Positions 15,372-23,553 of a stretch of 64,000 bases of DNA are shown here, one piece after another. The position numbers were made by a program, and so were the translations under genes. The stretch covers positions 1-64,000 of the forward strand of contig CAKTZI010000021.1 of assembly GCA_934635385.1 (NCBI GenBank), written 5' to 3'. The stretch comes from an uncultured Kiritimatiellota bacterium (GTDB taxonomy: Bacteria; Verrucomicrobiota; Kiritimatiellia; RFP12; UBA1067). The notes under the pieces are model-generated. The model had not been told where the DNA came from. It did no database searches and saw nothing but the letters and a program-made list of their open reading frames with translations. The stretch's first letter is position 1. Every line of letters starts with the position of its first letter.

Positions 15372-15923
15372 CTACCAGGCCTCGTACCCCTCATAGAAAT
15401 AGGAGCGTTCAATTCCCTTGAAGAGGATTTCCCTGTTGTCGATATCATCCGTCAACGCACCTTCGAGAAGCGTACGGATCTCAAGGTCATTTACGGGGCT
15501 ACGCTCCATCGCCGAGAGGTATGCGTCCTTGCCGATGCGCTGCCAGTCGACGACCCTGCCGAGCCGCGTGCGCAGCATCATGTCGAGCCAAATGCGGCCG
15601 CTGCGTCCGTTGCCCTCCATGAACGGATGCGCCACGTTCATCTCGACGTATTTCGCGACGATTGCCGGGAAGCCGTCTTCCGGCATCCGCTCGATGACAG
15701 GCAGGATCTGCTGAAGGTAAAGCGCATTGGCGAATCGGAACGCGCCCTTTGAGATGTTCAGCGTCCGCACCTGTCCGGCAAAATCGTAGAGGCCCCCGAA
15801 CAGCGCCTTGTGGATGGCGCAAAGTCCGGTCAACATCCCGACCTCGTAGCCGTAGACCTCGCCGCTCGCGAAAATGGCCTTCGCCCGCACGAGGCTCGCC
15901 GCGTCAATCTCGTGCTGCGTCAT
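15372..15923 (-). CDS. fic: Fic/DOC family protein
   Basis: A 183-residue Fic-domain protein with the canonical catalytic loop HPFMEGNGRSGR (about residues 99-110), so AMP- or phosphate-transfer activity is predicted. The N-terminus, YGYEVGMLTGLCAIHKALFG and GQVRTLNISKG, follows the short bacterial Fic class. I see no clear inhibitory (S/T)xxxE(G/N) helix before the core. It lies between the McrB-like and nuclease genes, with ATGA overlap upstream and 3-base spacing downstream, so it must be coexpressed with the restriction system. It may act as a toxin or modifier. Confidence 0.85.
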   Translation of the reverse strand: MTQHEIDAASLVRAKAIFASGEVYGYEVGMLTGLCAIHKALFGGLYDFAGQVRTLNISKGAFRFANALYLQQILPVIERMPEDGFPAIVAKYVEMNVAHPFMEGNGRSGRIWLDMMLRTRLGRVVDWQRIGKDAYLSAMERSPVNDLEIRTLLEGALTDDIDNREILFKGIERSYFYEGYEAW

Positions 15924-17659
15924 GCCGACGCCCCTTCTTCAGCGGGGGCTTCTTCGTCGGCAGAGGACGCACCCTCGGCTGTCTTCTCGTCCGTGGACAC
16001 CTTCACCACGCCCAGGTTCGCAAGGAACTGCCGCACGGCCTCGGCCCTCGGCGAGCCGTCGGGACTGAAGAAGTCCTTGAACAGCAGCCTGCCGCCGTTG
16101 CCGTCGGCAAAGACCTCGTGATCGAACCCGACATCCCGGAACACGTCGTTCCAGAGGTAGAAGACGACCTTCCCGACGAAACGCTCCAGCGGAATCGTGC
16201 CGTCCGGGTTCGCCTTGCAGAAGAAGTAGCCGAGCTTCTTGTCCTCGCTGTCGGTGAAGTCCTGGACGAGCGCATTGGCCTTGTCGAGGAAGTCCCACCA
16301 GTCGTATGCGTCCGCGCCAACGGCGATCCTGTAGCCTTTCTGCGCGTCGTGGATGGGCATGTACTTCCATTCCCAGCGACGCTTGAACGCGCTGTCGATC
16401 GGGAAGAGCGACTGGTCGGACGTGTTCATCGTCGCCCAGATGAAGAGGTTTTCGGGGAGAAGCAGAATCTCGCCCTTGAACACCCGTTCCATCTTCTCCG
16501 CCACCTCGGGAGGGACGCAATTCATTGCGTCCGCCCCCCTCACGCTCTTGAACGCCTCGGCGAGATACCGCCGCAAATCGTCATCGGCGGCAATCTCGTA
16601 CTCCGAAAACCCGTCGTCGTTTCGGTCAAGGAGCTGGAAGAGGTCGCCGAAGATCTGTGCGCAGTTCCCGCGATTGATCTCCTCGATGACAAGATACACG
16701 GGAGGGACGCGCTCCGTCGCGTCCGCACTTCCTCGCGCAGAGTTCTCGGAGGCGGGACACCCCTCTGCGTTCTCCGCGTTCTCCGCGAGAGTTCCGCCCA
16801 TGACCATCTTCTTCCACGCTTCGACATACGCCTTCAGAAACGCCTGCGCGACAAACTTGTAGACGATGCGCTTCTCTTGGAAAAGGCACTCATCTCCTTG
16901 TGTTACCTTGGCAATCTCCTCTCCTTTCATGAAAGTACGCGGCATGTCCTCCATCGACGGCTTGTAGGCGCCGACGAAAGTCGAATAGTCGCTGTCAGGA
17001 TGAAACGTCGTGCGGATGACGCGCATGCCCTGCGTGTCATTCTTGATTCGCCACGACTTCCCCGTCCCCGGCGCCCCGTAGATGATGAGCTGGCGAGGTT
17101 GCGACTTAAGGTCGGTTGAGAGTACATATTTCGTGTTGAACTCAACAATGGGATTATCGGGTATCTTCACCTCAAACGAAACATCACCATTATCCAGTTT
17201 CGTCAAGACGATAACATCCCCAGAGAACAGAAAATCCCGCAGGGCAATGACTCCGCCTCCATCTTCCCGAGGAAGAGCCGTCATGCCTTTCATGTAAAGG
17301 CGTTGCGTTGAATGATCGTCTTTGTTTAAACTGGCAATGAAAACGTTATGATTCTCGGTAAAGACTTTTTCAAGCGTAGCAAGCCTATCGTTCAACCAGG
17401 AAGAATCTATCGGCCATTTATCACTCGACTTTCTCTTGTACCACGTTTTGCCGTCAATTGCGTGCGCTACAGCATTGAATGCAAGATTACGTTTATCCAA
17501 TCGCAACCTCACTTTATCATCACTCTTGTAGTCCGCGCCGAAGAGAACTTCAAGTTCAGCGTCTCCAAGATTACTGATAAAAATGCTTGATTGGTTTGAA
17601 CTTGTGACCTTGGAGCAATAGACAGAATCCGTATCAGCCAACTGTTTTTCTAAAGACAT
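15920..17659 (-). CDS. McrB-like AAA NTPase of the restriction system
   Basis: A 579-residue protein. The N-terminal third is a variable, probably DNA-recognition domain. Then come Walker A GAPGTGKS (near residue 198), Walker B VYLVIEEINRGN (near 323) and the McrB hallmark MNTSDQSLFPIDSAFKRR (near 412). The start at 17659 follows GGAGG by 8 bases. Two GGGAGGG-type REP hairpins are in frame inside the gene (16508-16532 and 16700-16724), adding peptides GADAMNCVPP and GSADATERVPP, the latter directly before Walker B. The C-terminal tail is acidic and low-complexity. Confidence 0.85.
   Translation of the reverse strand: MSLEKQLADTDSVYCSKVTSSNQSSIFISNLGDAELEVLFGADYKSDDKVRLRLDKRNLAFNAVAHAIDGKTWYKRKSSDKWPIDSSWLNDRLATLEKVFTENHNVFIASLNKDDHSTQRLYMKGMTALPREDGGGVIALRDFLFSGDVIVLTKLDNGDVSFEVKIPDNPIVEFNTKYVLSTDLKSQPRQLIIYGAPGTGKSWRIKNDTQGMRVIRTTFHPDSDYSTFVGAYKPSMEDMPRTFMKGEEIAKVTQGDECLFQEKRIVYKFVAQAFLKAYVEAWKKMVMGGTLAENAENAEGCPASENSARGSADATERVPPVYLVIEEINRGNCAQIFGDLFQLLDRNDDGFSEYEIAADDDLRRYLAEAFKSVRGADAMNCVPPEVAEKMERVFKGEILLLPENLFIWATMNTSDQSLFPIDSAFKRRWEWKYMPIHDAQKGYRIAVGADAYDWWDFLDKANALVQDFTDSEDKKLGYFFCKANPDGTIPLERFVGKVVFYLWNDVFRDVGFDHEVFADGNGGRLLFKDFFSPDGSPRAEAVRQFLANLGVVKVSTDEKTAEGASSADEEAPAEEGASA
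16508..16532. repeat. REP hairpin inside the mcrB-like gene (1)
   Basis: GGGAG head at 16508, then a perfect stem GGACGCAAT/ATTGCGTCC (16513-16521 and 16524-16532). It is read in frame as part of GADAMNCVPP. Confidence 0.75.
16700..16724. repeat. REP hairpin inside the mcrB-like gene (2)
   Basis: GGGAGGG head at 16700 and stem GGACGCG/CGCGTCC (16705-16711 and 16718-16724). It encodes GSADATERVPP immediately before the Walker B strand. Confidence 0.75.
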
Positions 17660-17664
17660 TATCT

Positions 17665-18723
17665 TTACCTCCAATTGAAAGCCTCAGACAAATACGTCAG
17701 AATAGCGTACACAACATTTACACTAATGGCATTACCAGCTTGCTTGTAAAGGCTACAATCCGCAACGCCAAATTGTTCACGCGCCTTACGCACAAACTCA
17801 CCGTCGAATCCCTGCAATGCAAAAGCCTCCTCCGGCATCAGCCGACGAATGCGCACATTCTCACATTCAGCGACACCCCCAACATATCGTCTGCGACCAT
17901 GTGTGTTTATGAATCCTTCGCTGAAATAATTGTCCTGACAAGCCCGATGCATCTTTGACATTGTAGCGCAAAGAGGACGTGCAACCTCAAGATCAATTTC
18001 AGACTTCGCAACAAATCCACCAGAACCATTGGCAAGAATAGTCCGTTTGAGTTTATCAGAAAGCCAATATTTTTCGGGGGCATTTTGGGATAGCGCATCA
18101 ATACTTCGCCCTTGCCTTATCAGCGATACCCCACCGTGTCTAACAAAAGCCTCTTGGATTACTTTTGCTGTAAACTCAAAGTTACGTGGCAATCGCCTCG
18201 TTGTCGCAAAGATATATATCCTATTGCGGGTTTGCGCCAATCCAAAGTCTGAAGTGTTAAATACATCAGAACGAACGGAATACCCCATATCTTCAAGTGT
18301 CTGTGCAATAACTTGGTAGGTTCTACCGCCATCATGCGTCTTAAGATTTTTTACATTCTCCAAAAGTAGATATCTGGGACGGCGAATCTGAATAAGCTTT
18401 GCCATGGAAAAGAAAAGCGTCCCTCGCGTATCTTCAAATCCACGTTGCGCCCCCATCATGCTGAATGACTGGCAGGGGAAACCACCCGTGAGCAAATCAA
18501 ATTTCGGCAAACGTCCAACAGACGACTCGTCCTCGACAAATGTCGCAATATTTCCTATCGCAACTTCTCCATCTGTGTCGAAATTCGCCGTATATGTCTT
18601 TCTTGCGGCAGGGTCAATTTCTGAATAACCAACACAGACAAACTGAGGCCCCCCGTCATTTGACAGCAGTCTCATTGCGTGTCGGAAACCTCCGATACCT
18701 GAAAATAGTTCAACATGCCTCAT
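17665..18723 (-). CDS. DNA (cytosine-5)-methyltransferase, second
   Basis: A 352-residue C5 methylase: motif I HVELFSGIGGFRHAM, catalytic motif IV GGFPCQSFSMMG (near residue 81), ENV motif VI LLLENVKNL and motif VIII QTRNRIYIF. The start at 18723 overlaps the upstream methylase as ATGA; the longer upstream ORF belongs to another frame. Lower GC than the flanks. Two C5 methylases are expected for an asymmetric site, as in LlaJI. Confidence 0.9.
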   Translation of the reverse strand: MRHVELFSGIGGFRHAMRLLSNDGGPQFVCVGYSEIDPAARKTYTANFDTDGEVAIGNIATFVEDESSVGRLPKFDLLTGGFPCQSFSMMGAQRGFEDTRGTLFFSMAKLIQIRRPRYLLLENVKNLKTHDGGRTYQVIAQTLEDMGYSVRSDVFNTSDFGLAQTRNRIYIFATTRRLPRNFEFTAKVIQEAFVRHGGVSLIRQGRSIDALSQNAPEKYWLSDKLKRTILANGSGGFVAKSEIDLEVARPLCATMSKMHRACQDNYFSEGFINTHGRRRYVGGVAECENVRIRRLMPEEAFALQGFDGEFVRKAREQFGVADCSLYKQAGNAISVNVVYAILTYLSEAFNWR

Positions 18724-19844
18724 AGGTGTTTTATTATACCTTTTCCGATTGCACATGCCAACTTCACAGGTACGGCATTCCCAACTTGACCATACCAAGA
18801 ATTTTGCGGCCCATAAAAAACGAAGTCGTCCGGGAATGTTTGAATACGAGCCGCCTCTCGCGCAGTAAGCCCACGCGCATACCAAGGATGAATGTACATA
18901 TTACAATCGAACTTCATATGCGAAGTGATTGTCTTACAAACCTTGGTTTCTTCCAGTTTGAAATATTTGTCCTTGAAGATACCATTGCGTCTCGCATACG
19001 GCATTATTTCAGCAATTGACGGATGTAAAGAGTTGCCGCCTTGCGGCAATCTCGTATAAATCTCTATATCGCGAGGATTGTTGTAGCGATTCTTGTGGTT
19101 ATAGAGCTTGTTGATGTCGCGTCTTCCATTGATAAACGAATAAAACTCCGTTTGCGGGTATGTAAAGTCTCGCTCAAAATATCCGACGCTCTCGGACTCT
19201 TCTTCCGATTTGCCCTTTTCAGCCTTATGCCCCAATTCGGGAAGGCCTTCAATTGCATCATGTAGCACAAATCTCTTGCCTGTCGCAGCCTTGATGTCTT
19301 CCAATATCATTGAAGAATCAACGCCTATTCTATTTCCAATCAGAATGAACCTAACACGGTTCTGCGGAACACCATAGTCAACTGCATTAAGAAGCGCATA
19401 ATCAAATGAATAATCTTCCCCCAACATTGTACGGAAGTTATCGACGATCTCATCAATTCGCGAAGCCATACCGCGCACATTCTCCATCACAAAACAACGC
19501 GGGCGGACTTTTGACAAGAATTCTATATATGACTTGTAAAGGTGATTGCGGGGATCATCGATTACGCGCTGCCGATTCGCCATCGAGAATCCTTGGCAAG
19601 GAGGTCCACCGCAAACCAAGGTTACGTTCTTTGGAATCGGGAAGTCTGAAAGATGCTCGACAAGATATTTGATGTCACCAACAAACACCTGCTTTTCAGA
19701 TAGATTGCGATTGCGGCGATAAGTTTCTGCTGCAACATCCCAAATCTCATTGGAAAAGACAGGCGTAAACCCAGCCTGCTCCATGCCAAGCGATAGCCCG
19801 CCGCATCCCGCAAAGAGGTCAATGAAAGTCGGTTTGCCTGTCAT
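18720..19844 (-). CDS. DNA (cytosine-5)-methyltransferase, first
   Basis: A 374-residue C5 methylase: motif I FIDLFAGCGGLSLGME, catalytic GGPPCQGFSMANRQR (near residue 83), MENVRGM, and motif VIII VPQNRVRFILIG. The target-recognition region differs from the second methylase, so each may modify one strand of the site. It is coupled to the adenine methylase upstream (TAATG overlap) and to the second methylase downstream (ATGA). Confidence 0.9.
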   Translation of the reverse strand: MTGKPTFIDLFAGCGGLSLGMEQAGFTPVFSNEIWDVAAETYRRNRNLSEKQVFVGDIKYLVEHLSDFPIPKNVTLVCGGPPCQGFSMANRQRVIDDPRNHLYKSYIEFLSKVRPRCFVMENVRGMASRIDEIVDNFRTMLGEDYSFDYALLNAVDYGVPQNRVRFILIGNRIGVDSSMILEDIKAATGKRFVLHDAIEGLPELGHKAEKGKSEEESESVGYFERDFTYPQTEFYSFINGRRDINKLYNHKNRYNNPRDIEIYTRLPQGGNSLHPSIAEIMPYARRNGIFKDKYFKLEETKVCKTITSHMKFDCNMYIHPWYARGLTAREAARIQTFPDDFVFYGPQNSWYGQVGNAVPVKLACAIGKGIIKHL

Positions 19845-20746
19845 TATCGTGGCAATCCTTTCCCCTCGATACCGAACACCGATTCCATACCGATTTTTCG
19901 GATTTCTTCTGCCACAGGCATCAGTCCTTTCGAGAAAAACATTACTTCTCGACCGCTTCCATTATTTGCAAGGCTATAGTTTAGAGAAAAAGACATGGCA
20001 GGGGAGGTTTTGTAAATCTCTCTTATTTCTTGAACATCATCATACGAAACGACCCAAGGAGACTTTACATTTTGCATAATGTTGGCATGAAGGTTTCTAT
20101 GCAATCTATCAGTAAAGAAATTTTTGTAAAGTTCTCTTCCCTTTTTGTAATATGGTGGGTCGAAATATACAAAAGCATGCTTCTCATATCGCTTAATTTG
20201 CGTGGCAATTAGGGCGTTCACGTCACGATTAAATACATGTATTTTCCGCCTATATGGCTTCAATGATTCTATCTTGGAAATTAAATCATCTTTATTGTAG
20301 CGCACGTCTAATTTCCAATCATCTTGTTTCTGCCCGCCGATCGGTCCTGATGTCAGAATCCCAGAATGATTAGTTCTATTTAGGAAAAAAGTGGCAAAGC
20401 CATACTCTAAAGAACATCTCCTTGAATTGAGATATATTTCTCTCTGCCTCTTCCATTCATTAATTGTCACAGGAGTACTATAGATCATATCAACAAGCGC
20501 ATCATTATTTTCAACGGCTGCTTTCCAAAAAGAAGCAATGGCCTTATCTGAATCATTGATAACGATCTCCGCGACAACATTACGTTTAAGCAAGTCTAAA
20601 GCAACACCAGCCCCCCCTGCAAAAGGTTCTATATAAGTTGAACACAGGTCTCCTGCTTTGTTAATCAACAGTTCGATCAATCTGCTGATTTTATATTTTC
20701 CGCCTGGATAACGCAAGGGGGATGGATTGCCATTCATCGCCATCAT
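19844..20746 (-). CDS. DNA adenine methylase, D12 class
   Basis: A 300-residue Dam-like N6-adenine methylase: PLRYPGGK near residue 13, FAGGAGVALDLL, and the catalytic FVYFDPPYYKKG near residue 195. Several ATGs lie close together (20746, 20743, 20737); the first overlaps the ParB-like gene's stop. It probably adds a third modification to the restriction cluster. The region is AT-richer than the window, pointing to horizontal transfer. Confidence 0.9.
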   Translation of the reverse strand: MMAMNGNPSPLRYPGGKYKISRLIELLINKAGDLCSTYIEPFAGGAGVALDLLKRNVVAEIVINDSDKAIASFWKAAVENNDALVDMIYSTPVTINEWKRQREIYLNSRRCSLEYGFATFFLNRTNHSGILTSGPIGGQKQDDWKLDVRYNKDDLISKIESLKPYRRKIHVFNRDVNALIATQIKRYEKHAFVYFDPPYYKKGRELYKNFFTDRLHRNLHANIMQNVKSPWVVSYDDVQEIREIYKTSPAMSFSLNYSLANNGSGREVMFFSKGLMPVAEEIRKIGMESVFGIEGKGLPR

Positions 20747-22014
20747 TCGCCACCTTTCTTTGAACAGTGAAGTTTCAGCAATCCGCCAACGATTAGCGAC
20801 ATGGCAATTGTTTGTTGAAGGTTGTAACTGTCCTCATAATTATGTGCCCCTGTCTGCAATAAGCCTACAATCGTATCTTTTTTCACACTTTGAGTGGATA
20901 AAAAAGTTTTCTCTTGTTGTGTAAGCATTCTTTTGGCTTCATCAAAGCCATTCAATACCATCCTGCACATGTCTTCCGATGTCACTGTTTTGGCAATCAA
21001 CTCACATTCTAAGCGCAAGGCCATACGAATCAAGGCAGGGAATCGATCCGAAAGAGTGTTTTTGTTTTTTTCGTAATATTCATAAAGGGACAATATGTCG
21101 CGATATAGATTAGCAGGAGCGCCTACCGACAATCCTAATTTTCTGCCAAACAAAGGTATTGTTTCGGATTTTACTCTGCGGGGCAACCTTGGGCTTCCAC
21201 TTACTTCATTGCCATTAGACGTCTCTTGGGCAACACTTACTGCTTTGTAGTCATTTCCGCTATCCGCATTGACAATCGCCTTTAACGAAGGTGATATTAT
21301 CTCCGACAAAGGGGCTGTTCTATTATTACGGGTGCTGAGCTTTTTGTCTTCTATCAAGCCAAACACCTCGGATAATAATGCGTGTGTGTCATTTACATTA
21401 TGCCGAGAATTGATCTGTCCGTTTTCGATCCTAATCCCAATGTTCTTAAGACGTGCTTCCGTCAAAACCTCTTCTCCGACAAAACGTTGGTTTAAATAAC
21501 CCTTAGATGCAATAACCCCTCCAAGGATCTCGTTCAATTGCAACAAAACACTTTTAGGTTCATGCCTAAATTTATGGCGAAAAATATCACGTGAGATTTG
21601 ATCCCAAGAACCGGTGTCCGCATGTTTGCGCCAAACATTTTCTAACGCAACCTGCCTATCTGCCACATTACAAGGTATCTCATCGGGACATTCAGGCATT
21701 TTAAACCTGCAATCTGCGAACTCTGGATATAAGCGCAGTTTAAGCATAGCAATAATGACACGCCTATTACCATCAAAAACAATCGGCACATTCTTATCAT
21801 AAACGATGGTAGGCAACTCGCTAAAGTCATATCGAATGCCCATGTCTCTTGCTAACGTTTTCAAGCACCACTTTCGCCTATCATCTTTGAGTGCACGTCT
21901 TATTACATCAACATTCTTTGTGTTTCTTGATATTGGGTCTCGCGGATTTTCCGTCCACAACACTAAATCCCTAACGGGAATATATTTCACTTTCTGTTTG
22001 TCGTGTTCTGCCAT
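20743..22014 (-). CDS. ParB/sulfiredoxin-like protein of the restriction operon
   Basis: A 423-residue protein with an N-terminal ParB-like domain: VRDLVLWTENPRDP, then PTIVYDKNVPIVFDGNRRV (DGNRR near residue 82). The rest is helical and unrecognised. GGAGG precedes the start. ParB-like domains of this kind occur near DNA-modification and defence genes and can bind or hydrolyse nucleotides. It heads the operon, after the truncated RhuM gene, and its contribution to restriction is unknown. Confidence 0.65.
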   Translation of the reverse strand: MAEHDKQKVKYIPVRDLVLWTENPRDPISRNTKNVDVIRRALKDDRRKWCLKTLARDMGIRYDFSELPTIVYDKNVPIVFDGNRRVIIAMLKLRLYPEFADCRFKMPECPDEIPCNVADRQVALENVWRKHADTGSWDQISRDIFRHKFRHEPKSVLLQLNEILGGVIASKGYLNQRFVGEEVLTEARLKNIGIRIENGQINSRHNVNDTHALLSEVFGLIEDKKLSTRNNRTAPLSEIISPSLKAIVNADSGNDYKAVSVAQETSNGNEVSGSPRLPRRVKSETIPLFGRKLGLSVGAPANLYRDILSLYEYYEKNKNTLSDRFPALIRMALRLECELIAKTVTSEDMCRMVLNGFDEAKRMLTQQEKTFLSTQSVKKDTIVGLLQTGAHNYEDSYNLQQTIAMSLIVGGLLKLHCSKKGGE

Positions 22015-22050
22015 TGGGCACCTCCGTGATTGCGTCTAATTCAAAATCAT

Positions 22051-22605
22051 TTACACCTTGTTCTTTGCTCCTGCGGAAAACGCCGCCTTCTTGCCCCTGC
22101 CGTATTCCCGCCGTTCCGACGTCGCCTTGCGGATCGATTCGAGAAGCCCCGGAATGACCTCCGCGCCCATTTTCGCGGCGGCGAAGGTCAGCCGTCCCGC
22201 ATCCTTCAGCGAGGCACCCGTCCAGAAGACTTCCTTCTGATCGGCGATGATGAAACGGTCGTGGCAGATCCCGCAGACGGTCTTCGTGAACTTGCCGCAT
22301 TGCGCCCCGAACGCCGCGAAATCAGATTCCGCAAGTTCGCCGTTGGAATGCGTGACGAGTTCGATGTTCACGCCACGTCCAGCCACCAGACGAACTGTTC
22401 GAATTTTCTGAACAGTTGCCTCATAGTCAAGTTCGTTCGCCGCGAAAATGCCCTTGAGGTGATATGAGATATTCGACTTCACGACACCGAACAGCTCGCA
22501 CAGCTGCGCCTGCGTCAGCCAGACAGTCTCGTTCTCAAGCCGCACGTCCAGCCGAACGACCTCGTTCGGCTGATACACGACAATCTGGTTTTCGGTGCTA
22601 TGCAT
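22051..22605 (-). pseudogene. RhuM-PLD protein with a large internal in-frame deletion
   Basis: A 184-residue protein. The N-terminus (about residues 1-74, VWLTQAQLCELFGVVKSN) is nearly identical to the intact RhuM protein at 26001, and the C-terminus (VNIELVTHSNGELAES, CGICHDRFIIADQ, WTGASLKDAG) matches the shared PLD-like half. About 130 residues between them are missing, joined in frame at VRLVAGRG. The RhuM part keeps its helix-turn-helix-like region and the PLD part its HxRxxxxD motif, so it might still fold. It sits 36 bases before the restriction operon. Confidence 0.7.
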
Positions 22606-22635
22606 ATTCAGTCCTCGCTCCCCAACACCCTTGCG

Positions 22636-22746
22636 TCAAAGCTGTTTACTTGAAAAACATCGTGCGTCCGGCCGCGCCTTGGTGCGCATCCGGGTCTTGC
22701 AATCGCCTTTGCCGTGCTGGTTCGTTTCTTGTCGCTTCGCGAGCAT
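22636..22746 (-). CDS. Possible 36-residue leader peptide, RhuM type (copy 1)
   Basis: MLAKRQETNQHGKGDCKTRM begins a 36-codon ORF in the leader between a TGGTATAAT promoter (22770-22778) and the RhuM gene; its stop lies 30 bases before the RhuM start. The second RhuM gene has an ORF of identical length and spacing at 26997-27107. Core KRQxxN...K.R.R is shared with three ORF6N leaders. Coding status is unproven. Confidence 0.4.
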   Translation of the reverse strand: MLAKRQETNQHGKGDCKTRMRTKARPDARCFSSKQL

Positions 22747-22769
22747 GTTTTCTCAAATTCTTGAAAGGT

Positions 22770-22778
22770 ATTATACCA
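22770..22778 (-). promoter_or_regulatory. Extended -10 promoter (leader copy 1)
   Basis: TGGTATAAT on the minus strand, followed by the conserved ACC and the repeated leader. It could drive the truncated RhuM gene and the whole restriction operon behind it. The 370-base gap 22606-22976 holds this promoter, the leader ORF and palindrome copy 4. Confidence 0.6.
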
Positions 22779-22867
22779 AAAAGGCGGACGGAAATGAGGC
22801 CGACAAAGACCGTGGAACGAAACTCCGCGTAGCCGCCGTCATCCCGCACCCAGCCTCAGAATGCACA

Positions 22868-22907
22868 GGCCGCTACCCTCGCATTTATAAATGCGAGGGT
22901 AGCGGCC
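22868..22907. repeat. Long palindrome, GCATTTATAAATGC variant, copy 4
   Basis: A perfect 40-bp palindrome whose core lacks the central TA of the other copies. It lies about 90 bases upstream of a leader promoter on the minus strand. Confidence 0.85.
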
Positions 22908-22976
22908 AAAAGACCTTTCAGACCTCCGTTTGCCCAGATGCCTTCGAAATCAGGCACGTCCGCCCGAAAGCGTCCT

Positions 22977-23249
22977 TCACGGCCTTACCTTTACGCCCAC
23001 TTCACGCACCATGCCCTTCCCCCTGCCGTATTCCCGCCTCTCCGATGTCGCCTTGCGGATCGATTCGAGAAGCCCCGGAATGACCTCCGAGCCCGTTTTC
23101 GCGGCGGCGAAGGTCAGCCATCCCGCGTCCTTCAGCGAGGCCCCCGTCCAGAAGATTTTCCTCTGGTCGGCAATGATGAAGCGGTCGTGGCTGATCCCGC
23201 AGACGGTCTTGGACACTGGGGTCAGACCCCACCCAGTGCATAGGATCAA
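22977..23249 (-). pseudogene. C-terminal PLD fragment of the ORF6N/RhuM family
   Basis: Encodes KTVCGISHDRFIIADQRKIF and WTGASLKDAGWLTFAA and the shared C-terminus, but everything upstream is lost. Similarity stops at 23213-23238, a GGGGTCAGACCCC palindrome, which replaces the expected sequence. The gene is preceded by a leader promoter at 23376. Confidence 0.65.
23213..23238. repeat. GGGGTCAGACCCC palindrome at a truncation junction
   Basis: TGGGGTC-A-GACCCCA (23217-23231) is nested in CACTGGG/CCCAGTG arms. It marks the point where the PLD fragment loses homology. Related motifs occur near 22 and near 63896 and 63981. Confidence 0.55.
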
Positions 23250-23384
23250 GTGCGCAAGATCTCACGCGCGCTTTTGGCCTCGGTTCGTAGCGCGTCCGCG
23301 TCTTCCAATGGCCTTTGTCGGCTCGGTTAGCTTCTTGTCTCTTCACGGTCATTGATACCCAAATTCTAGAACGGTATTATACCA
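23250..23384 (-). other. Promoter and conserved leader (copy 2, ORF6N type)
   Basis: TGGTATAAT (23376-23384, minus) followed by a leader ORF starting at 23352, MTVKRQEANRADKGHWKTRT, which runs into the PLD fragment in another frame. With palindrome copy 5 it accounts for the 304-base gap 23250-23553. Confidence 0.5.
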
Positions 23385-23444
23385 AAAAGACGGACGGGAA
23401 TGAGACCGACAGCGACTCCTATACCCCTCATGTCCCCAGACCAC

Positions 23445-23474
23445 TACCTCCGCATTTATATAAATGCAGGGGTA
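23445..23474. repeat. Palindrome of the GCATTTATATAAATGC family, copy 5 (imperfect)
   Basis: Core 23452-23467 is intact, and the arms TACCTCC/AGGGGTA contain one mismatch and one G-T pairing. Flanks match copy 6 at 25796 over more than 50 bases on the right side. Confidence 0.8.
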
Positions 23475-23553
23475 AGATGTGTAAAGGAAACGTCGCTTTA
23501 GTTTACATGTCTCTCCTGATGTGCAAAGCAAAACGGCTTTTCTTTTACATATC

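Noticed and set aside
12957..15752. Plus-strand ORF of 931 codons
   Set aside because: Complement of the nuclease and Fic genes, whose motifs (GDSKYY, HPFxxGNGR) are on the minus strand.
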